Assembly (NCBI GenBank): GCA_039806065.1
Contig: JBDKJS010000114.1
Location: 1-10,485 of the forward strand
DNA: 10,485 nt
Reading direction: 5' to 3'
Origin: JBDKJS01 sp039806065
Lineage (GTDB): Bacteria > Bacteroidota > Bacteroidia > AKYH767-A > 2013-40CM-41-45
A program made the position numbers and the translations under genes. Under the pieces are notes generated by a model. It was given only the letters and a program-made list of their open reading frames with translations, was not told where the DNA came from and made no database searches. Of this stretch, positions 5,909 through 10,485 are shown piece by piece. Position 1 is the stretch's first letter; each line of letters opens with the position of its first letter.

Positions 5909-8900
5909 TTAAAGTGTAGCTACTTTTTCAATAGCTACTTGGTGGAGGCCACTTAGGAGTTGATTTGCTTTTTTGATACTATCAATCTGCTTAAAGGTAA
6001 TGCTCAGCTTGCCTTTTTCTTCCTTCAACTTACACTGATGTGGATTTCGTTGAACGAATTTTAGTACGGTACTAAATGTTTCGCTCTGGTAGTAATGTGA
6101 GTGTTGATTAGAGACAAAGTAAGCTATAAGCCGCTGGTGCTTGAGTAGTAATTTTTCTAATCCCAATTTCTCTGCAAGCCACCGCAGTCGAATGGTGGCC
6201 AATAATTCAACCGCTGGCAATGGTAATGGCCCGAAACGATCTTTTAATTTGATCTCAAATGCTTGCAGCTGGTCTTCCGTTTTGAGGCTATCTAATTCTT
6301 TATATAGCAACAATCTTTCACTCTGCGAATTAACAAAACTATGCGGCAACCTAATCTCTAAATCAGTCTCGATCTGGCAGTCAAACACAAAAGGTTTTTG
6401 GGCAATCTCTTCGGAAAACAAATCGGAAAAAGAAGTTTCTTTTAACTCTTGAAGTGCCTCATCCAATATCTTATGATACATTTCAAAACCTATTTCAGAA
6501 ATAAAACCGCTTTGTTCGCCACCTAGCATATTTCCTGCTCCTCTGATGTCTAAGTCGCGCATGGCAACATTGAATCCACTACCCAAATCGCTAAATTCTT
6601 CAATGGCCTTCAACCTTTGACGGGCCTCATTGGTGAGTACAGTGGTGGGTGGTGTTAGCAGGTAGCAAAATGCTTTTTTATTACTCCTCCCTACTCTACC
6701 GCGCATTTGGTGCATATCACTCAGTCCAAAGTTTTGTGCTTGATTTATTAAAATAGTATTGGCATTGGGTATATCCAAACCACTTTCGATGATAGTGGTT
6801 GAAACCAGAACATCAAAATCTCCTTCAATGAACTTGAGCATAACTTCTTCCAAGGCATCACCACTCATTTGCCCATGACCTACCCCGATGCTCACCGTAG
6901 GACAAAGCTTACTTAACATCGTTGCCATGTCTTGGATGTCACTTACCCTATTGTGAATGAAAAAAACTTGACCGCCCCTACTAACTTCATACATAATAGC
7001 ATCTTTTATAGTTTGATCATTGAAAACATGTAACTCCGTTGTTACTGGATATCGATTGGCAGGTGGCGTATTGATGATACTCAAGTCTCGGGCACCCATG
7101 AGTGAAAATTGCAGGGTACGTGGTATGGGTGTAGCAGTAAGGGTGAGTGTATCAACATTTACTCTAATAGATTTTAGTTTCTCTTTTGCAGCCACTCCAA
7201 ATTTTTGTTCCTCATCAATGATCATTAAGCCCAAATCTTTAAATTGAACCTCTTTGCCTAGTAGCTTATGTGTTCCTACAATGATGTCAATTTTACCTTC
7301 TGACAATAATTGCAATGTTTCCTTTTGCGATGCACTTGATTTAAACCGATTTATGTAATCAATGGTACACGGGAATTGTTTTAACCTTTCTTTAAATGTC
7401 TTATAGTGTTGGAGTGCAAGAATGGTGGTGGGCACTAGTACCGCTACTTGTTTGCCATCGGTTACTGCCTTAAATGCTGCTCGCAAGGCTACTTCTGTTT
7501 TACCAAATCCCACATCGCCACAAACCAATCGGTCCATTGGAAATGGTTTCTCCATATCTCGCTTTACATCAATGGTGGCTTTGTATTGATCTGGGGTATC
7601 TTCATACATAAAGCTAGCCTCTAACTCATTTTGCAAGTACGTGTCAGGCATAAAGGCAAATCCTTTGGCTGATCTTCGTTTCGCATAAAGCGAGATCAAC
7701 TCAGTGGCAATATCTTTAACTTTCTTCTTTGTCTTTTGCTTTAAAGTACTCCATGTTGTAGAACCAAGCTTATGCAAGGAGGGGGCGCTACCATCCTTTC
7801 CGGTATATTTAGCAATGCGATGTAATGAATGAATGCTAACATACAATATATCATTGTCTTTATAAACCAATCTTACTGCTTCTTGCTGTTTACCATTTAC
7901 ATCAATGGTTTCAAGACCTGCGAATTTTCCAACTCCATGATCGATATGTGTTACAAAATCACCTGGCTTCAAGGCATACAATTCTTTGATGGTTATACTC
8001 TCTGACCGGGTGTGACTTTTTCTAAGTTTAAATCTGTGGTAACGATCAAAGATTTGATGATCAGTATAGCAAGCAATTTTAGCTTGATGATCTACAAATC
8101 CCTCATGAAGTCCAATAACTTTTCCCTTATACAAATCGGTACTCTGCCATGAAGCTGGAAGTTTTAATTTTATGCCTTCATTTTTGAGAACATCATCTAA
8201 GATTACTTGCAATCGCTCTAACTGCTTACTATTGTCGCATAGCAGATAGGTAGTGTATTGGTCGTTTTTATTTTTAACTAAGCTGTTTAGTAGCAAGCTA
8301 AAATTTTTATTAAAACTTGGCTGAGGCTGTTGAGAAAACGTTATGACCGTATCTGGTGAGAAGAATGACTGGGTACCCCATTCAATAATTTTTTTTTGTT
8401 GGAGTAAGGCGATCAATGTTTCGTCAGCGTCATATCTTTCATCTATGCTTCTATCGACATTTTCGTTGTTTGATTTTTGCTTAGCATCTAATATGGCGGC
8501 CTTCCAATGCTGCAACGCACCTTTTAGTTGATGAGCAAAAATTGGCACCCCACTAGCAAAAAAATCTATTAATGAAATATAATCCAAACCTTGATCTCTT
8601 GCTTGCACATTGGGCATAATGGCAATGTGATTCATTGCTGCCACAGAAAGCTGTGTAACCGGATCAAATGTGCGAATGCTTTCCACTTCATTGCCCATTA
8701 GCTCTAGTCGATAAGGAAGTTCATTGGCATAGGAATAGATATCCACAATCCCTCCACGAATGGCGAATTCGCCTGGCTGCACTACGAAATCGGTATGTTC
8801 AAATTGATGAGCTTGTAAAAATTCAGTAATGAATTCAGTATCTATTAATTCACCTACCCTTACTTCAATGGTACTATTCTTCAAGGCTTGTTTGCTGATC

Positions 8901-9295
8901 ACTTTTTCAGCTAGGGCTTCAGGATATGTTACCAAGTGCAGTTGAGTATTTCTATTTAACCTATCAAGTGCTTCGGCCCGTTGTTGGATAGCACTTTGGT
9001 CAGGTTCATCAAATCGTAAAATTTTCTTGGTAGAAGCTGGAAAGAGTAAGCACTTCTCTTCTCCCAGTAGCTGTTCTAAATCATTATGAAAATAAGCTGC
9101 GGCCTCTTTATCGGGTAAAATGAATAGCGATCTCGGTGCCACACTTTGAAGTGCTGCAGCTATGATGGCCATTGATGAGCCAGCGGTTTGTTTAATCATC
9201 ACCTTTGATGAATCAAACGAAGTAATTTTATTTTTTAGTTCAATAACCTCTGGCCGGGATCCAAAAAGGGCCGGCAAATCAAACTCATTTAGCAT
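5909..9295 (-). CDS. mfd: Mfd, transcription-repair coupling factor
   Basis: A complete 1128-residue ATP-dependent DNA translocase, close to the E. coli length of 1148. It pushes stalled RNA polymerase off lesions and recruits UvrA for nucleotide excision repair. The UvrB-like N-terminal module shows a degenerate, non-functional Walker A region (about 36-44) and the UvrA-contact segment EFAIRGGIVDIYSYANELPY at 176-195 (R180). The RNA-polymerase-interacting CarD-like domain begins with LKPGDFVTHIDHGVGKFAGL (442-461). The translocase core has Walker A GDVGFGKT (593-600), DEEQ (694-697), TATPIPRTL (720-728), motif V STTIIESGLDIPNA (832-845) and QMRGRVGR (863-870). The TRG-like region DLDIRGAGNMLGGEQSG spans 914-930. 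A C-terminal autoinhibitory domain follows from about 970. All key motifs are intact. The gene lies 48 bases after the amidohydrolase stop, with a TACCTTTG element just upstream of its ATG suggesting its own promoter. Confidence 0.98.
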   Translation of the reverse strand: MLNEFDLPALFGSRPEVIELKNKITSFDSSKVMIKQTAGSSMAIIAAALQSVAPRSLFILPDKEAAAYFHNDLEQLLGEEKCLLFPASTKKILRFDEPDQSAIQQRAEALDRLNRNTQLHLVTYPEALAEKVISKQALKNSTIEVRVGELIDTEFITEFLQAHQFEHTDFVVQPGEFAIRGGIVDIYSYANELPYRLELMGNEVESIRTFDPVTQLSVAAMNHIAIMPNVQARDQGLDYISLIDFFASGVPIFAHQLKGALQHWKAAILDAKQKSNNENVDRSIDERYDADETLIALLQQKKIIEWGTQSFFSPDTVITFSQQPQPSFNKNFSLLLNSLVKNKNDQYTTYLLCDNSKQLERLQVILDDVLKNEGIKLKLPASWQSTDLYKGKVIGLHEGFVDHQAKIACYTDHQIFDRYHRFKLRKSHTRSESITIKELYALKPGDFVTHIDHGVGKFAGLETIDVNGKQQEAVRLVYKDNDILYVSIHSLHRIAKYTGKDGSAPSLHKLGSTTWSTLKQKTKKKVKDIATELISLYAKRRSAKGFAFMPDTYLQNELEASFMYEDTPDQYKATIDVKRDMEKPFPMDRLVCGDVGFGKTEVALRAAFKAVTDGKQVAVLVPTTILALQHYKTFKERLKQFPCTIDYINRFKSSASQKETLQLLSEGKIDIIVGTHKLLGKEVQFKDLGLMIIDEEQKFGVAAKEKLKSIRVNVDTLTLTATPIPRTLQFSLMGARDLSIINTPPANRYPVTTELHVFNDQTIKDAIMYEVSRGGQVFFIHNRVSDIQDMATMLSKLCPTVSIGVGHGQMSGDALEEVMLKFIEGDFDVLVSTTIIESGLDIPNANTILINQAQNFGLSDMHQMRGRVGRSNKKAFCYLLTPPTTVLTNEARQRLKAIEEFSDLGSGFNVAMRDLDIRGAGNMLGGEQSGFISEIGFEMYHKILDEALQELKETSFSDLFSEEIAQKPFVFDCQIETDLEIRLPHSFVNSQSERLLLYKELDSLKTEDQLQAFEIKLKDRFGPLPLPAVELLATIRLRWLAEKLGLEKLLLKHQRLIAYFVSNQHSHYYQSETFSTVLKFVQRNPHQCKLKEEKGKLSITFKQIDSIKKANQLLSGLHQVAIEKVATL

Positions 9296-9299
9296 GCTG

Positions 9300-9307
9300 C
9301 AAAGGTA
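9300..9307 (-). promoter_or_regulatory. Bacteroidota -7 promoter element (TACCTTTG) immediately before mfd
   Basis: The minus strand reads AAACTACCTTTGCAGCATG, where the final ATG is the mfd start. TACCTTTG matches TAnnTTTG exactly and is followed by CAGC, so a transcript starting 4-7 bases after the element would begin at or next to the start codon. The -33 region is poor: no TTTG at 19-21 bases, only TTTC at 14. Confidence 0.5.
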
Positions 9308-9343
9308 GTTTTTTTATAGGTGAAATTGACTGTTAATTACTGT

Positions 9344-10485
9344 TTAGGCTAACCTTGTAATTTTTATCCCTGAATGGTATTTGGGTCTTTCCATAGACAC
9401 TTCTCCTAATTGAATGAAGCCTGGGGTTTTGCCTATTTCAAAGCTTCCCAACCTGTCCGACAGACCGATTGCATCGGCTCCATTGATAGTGGCCCATTGT
9501 GTTATGGTTTCAAAAGGAAGATCTTCAAAATGTTGATGAATGGTTACTAATTCATTGGCGATACATAATTTTGAATTGCTAGCCATACTATCGGTACCTA
9601 CAACAACTTTCAGTTGGGCTTGCTGCCAAAGATCAAGCGGTGGTAATTTTTCTTCGATCCACAAATTCGCATTCGGGCAGGTGCAAAAGTAATTATCACT
9701 GATTGAAAGTTGCTGTAAGTCTGTTATGGTGGCATAGGTATTATGCACCCATACCTTGTTAAGCTTGTGCTCCATATATTGGTTGATGAAGGCTACACTA
9801 CTACTATACTTTTTGCGCTCCAATACAGGTATACCCATGCTTGCAAACATATCAAACAATGCGCCTTGGTGTCCATCGATGAATGATTGCTCTTGGGCAC
9901 TCTCCATATGATGAATGGTAAAAAATTCGGAAGGAATAGCAGCAATTTTTTTCATTAACTGATCGGTAACTGTATAAGGTGCATGTGCCGTAATAAAATT
10001 GGGCAATAAGGCTTGATCAAAAGCCTCCTTTACAACTAAAATTTCTTCCCACCTAGATATAGTATTACTGGGGGTTAAATCGAAACACTCAAGTGCTGTG
10101 ATATAATTAATACCTGTATTTTCTTTTGCCAAAATGGATTCTGTGGTATTGGCAATGTCTAACACAGCTACAATGCCATTTTGTTCCATTAACTTATTTT
10201 GAAATTGAGCTGCATGAAGGCGCGCTTCTTGGCTCATGTTGTTTCTTCTACTTATTACGGCTTTAATAAAATTCGGCAACCCTCCTCCCTTACCTATTTG
10301 TGAGGCCAAATAGCTGAGCTCTAAATGACAATGAGCATTTATAAATCCAGGCACTAAAATTCCATCTACTTCCTTCGCATTCTCCTTTAACCCTGAGTCT
10401 ATGGCCACTAATTTACCCTGTTCTATGGTGAATGTGGTATTGTGTAGCCACCCCTTACGAGGACAATAAGAAAGTTTAGAGAATA
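9344..10485 (-). CDS. Amidohydrolase of the ATZ/TRZ / MtaD-like deaminase type (N-terminus cut by window edge)
   Basis: The frame is open from the right edge to the TAA at 9344, so the gene enters from beyond base 10485. A GTG at 10408 is in frame but is not the start: the 25 complete codons upstream have no stop and encode the usual beta-rich N-terminal strands (TFTIEQGKLVAID just before VPGFINAHCHLEL). Numbering from that GTG, the metal-dependent hydrolase signature is complete: HCH (26-28), AHAPYTV (141-147), IHHMES (165-170), VHNTY (221-225), CPNANLWI (244-251) and GTDSMASN (271-278). These match the zinc- or iron-bound cytosine deaminase-like subgroup including adenosine-type deaminases (MtaD, SAH deaminase), chlorohydrolases and aminofutalosine deaminases. 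No signal peptide is visible; the protein is probably cytoplasmic. The substrate cannot be assigned. The stop is 48 bases before mfd, same strand. Confidence 0.88.
   Translation of the reverse strand, partial: FSKLSYCPRKGWLHNTTFTIEQGKLVAIDSGLKENAKEVDGILVPGFINAHCHLELSYLASQIGKGGGLPNFIKAVISRRNNMSQEARLHAAQFQNKLMEQNGIVAVLDIANTTESILAKENTGINYITALECFDLTPSNTISRWEEILVVKEAFDQALLPNFITAHAPYTVTDQLMKKIAAIPSEFFTIHHMESAQEQSFIDGHQGALFDMFASMGIPVLERKKYSSSVAFINQYMEHKLNKVWVHNTYATITDLQQLSISDNYFCTCPNANLWIEEKLPPLDLWQQAQLKVVVGTDSMASNSKLCIANELVTIHQHFEDLPFETITQWATINGADAIGLSDRLGSFEIGKTPGFIQLGEVSMERPKYHSGIKITRLA

Noticed and set aside
6141..8531. Three plus-strand open frames (6141-6452, 7020-7247, 8343-8531) opposite mfd
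   Set aside because: All lie inside intact mfd motif regions or domains; they have no recognisable signature and are shadows of the coding strand.
10406..10408. GTG as the start codon of the amidohydrolase
   Set aside because: The frame stays open upstream to the window edge and encodes expected N-terminal strands, so the gene is truncated by the window rather than starting here.
1..10485. A novel system, mobile element, CRISPR array or RNA gene
   Set aside because: Coding density is high with recognised families throughout. No direct-repeat array, terminal inverted repeats, transposase, or tRNA/rRNA-like sequence was seen by eye on either strand.

Overview
This window most likely comes from a gliding and/or type IX-secreting member of the Bacteroidota. 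Every gene lies on the minus strand. The core is an uninterrupted porP/sprF - gldK - gldL - gldM - gldN cluster, the conserved gene order of the type IX secretion system (T9SS) core, which is essentially confined to this phylum. AT-rich spacers, mostly weak Shine-Dalgarno sites and a TAnnTTTG-type promoter element ahead of mfd agree with this. The exact lineage cannot be fixed from sequence alone. The porP-first order resembles Porphyromonas and Cytophagales-type clusters.

In transcription order (right to left) the layout is: (1) an amidohydrolase of the ATZ/TRZ / MtaD-like deaminase type, whose N-terminus lies beyond the right edge; (2) a complete mfd, the transcription-repair coupling factor, preceded by a TACCTTTG element only 4 bases from its ATG; (3) a 146-base gap up to mfd's stop codon, extended to 164 bases because porP's ATG lies inside its longest open frame; (4) porP/sprF, an outer-membrane PorP/SprF-family protein; (5) a 147-base gap with a short hairpin; (6) gldK, a lipoprotein with a formylglycine-generating-enzyme-like fold; (7) gldL, an inner-membrane motor protein; (8) gldM, its periplasm-spanning partner; (9) gldN, complete at the N-terminus but cut by the left edge after 240 codons.

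Known roles of these families explain the cluster. GldL and GldM form the proton-driven inner-membrane motor. GldM reaches through the periplasm to the GldK/GldN ring under the outer membrane, and PorP/SprF proteins act at the outer membrane in secretion or cargo attachment. Spacing tightens from 147 and 116 bases (porP-gldK, gldK-gldL) to 45 and 27 bases (gldL-gldM, gldM-gldN), consistent with one operon. Mfd and the amidohydrolase are housekeeping or metabolic neighbours with no evident functional link.

No RNA genes, mobile elements, CRISPR arrays or phage genes were seen, and no gap exceeds 300 bases. This is an ordinary core region rather than a new system. The points most worth checking are a degenerate three-copy repeat in the GldL cytoplasmic tail, a probably leaderless mfd transcript, an unusually strong ribosome binding site before gldN, and the unassigned substrate of the amidohydrolase.
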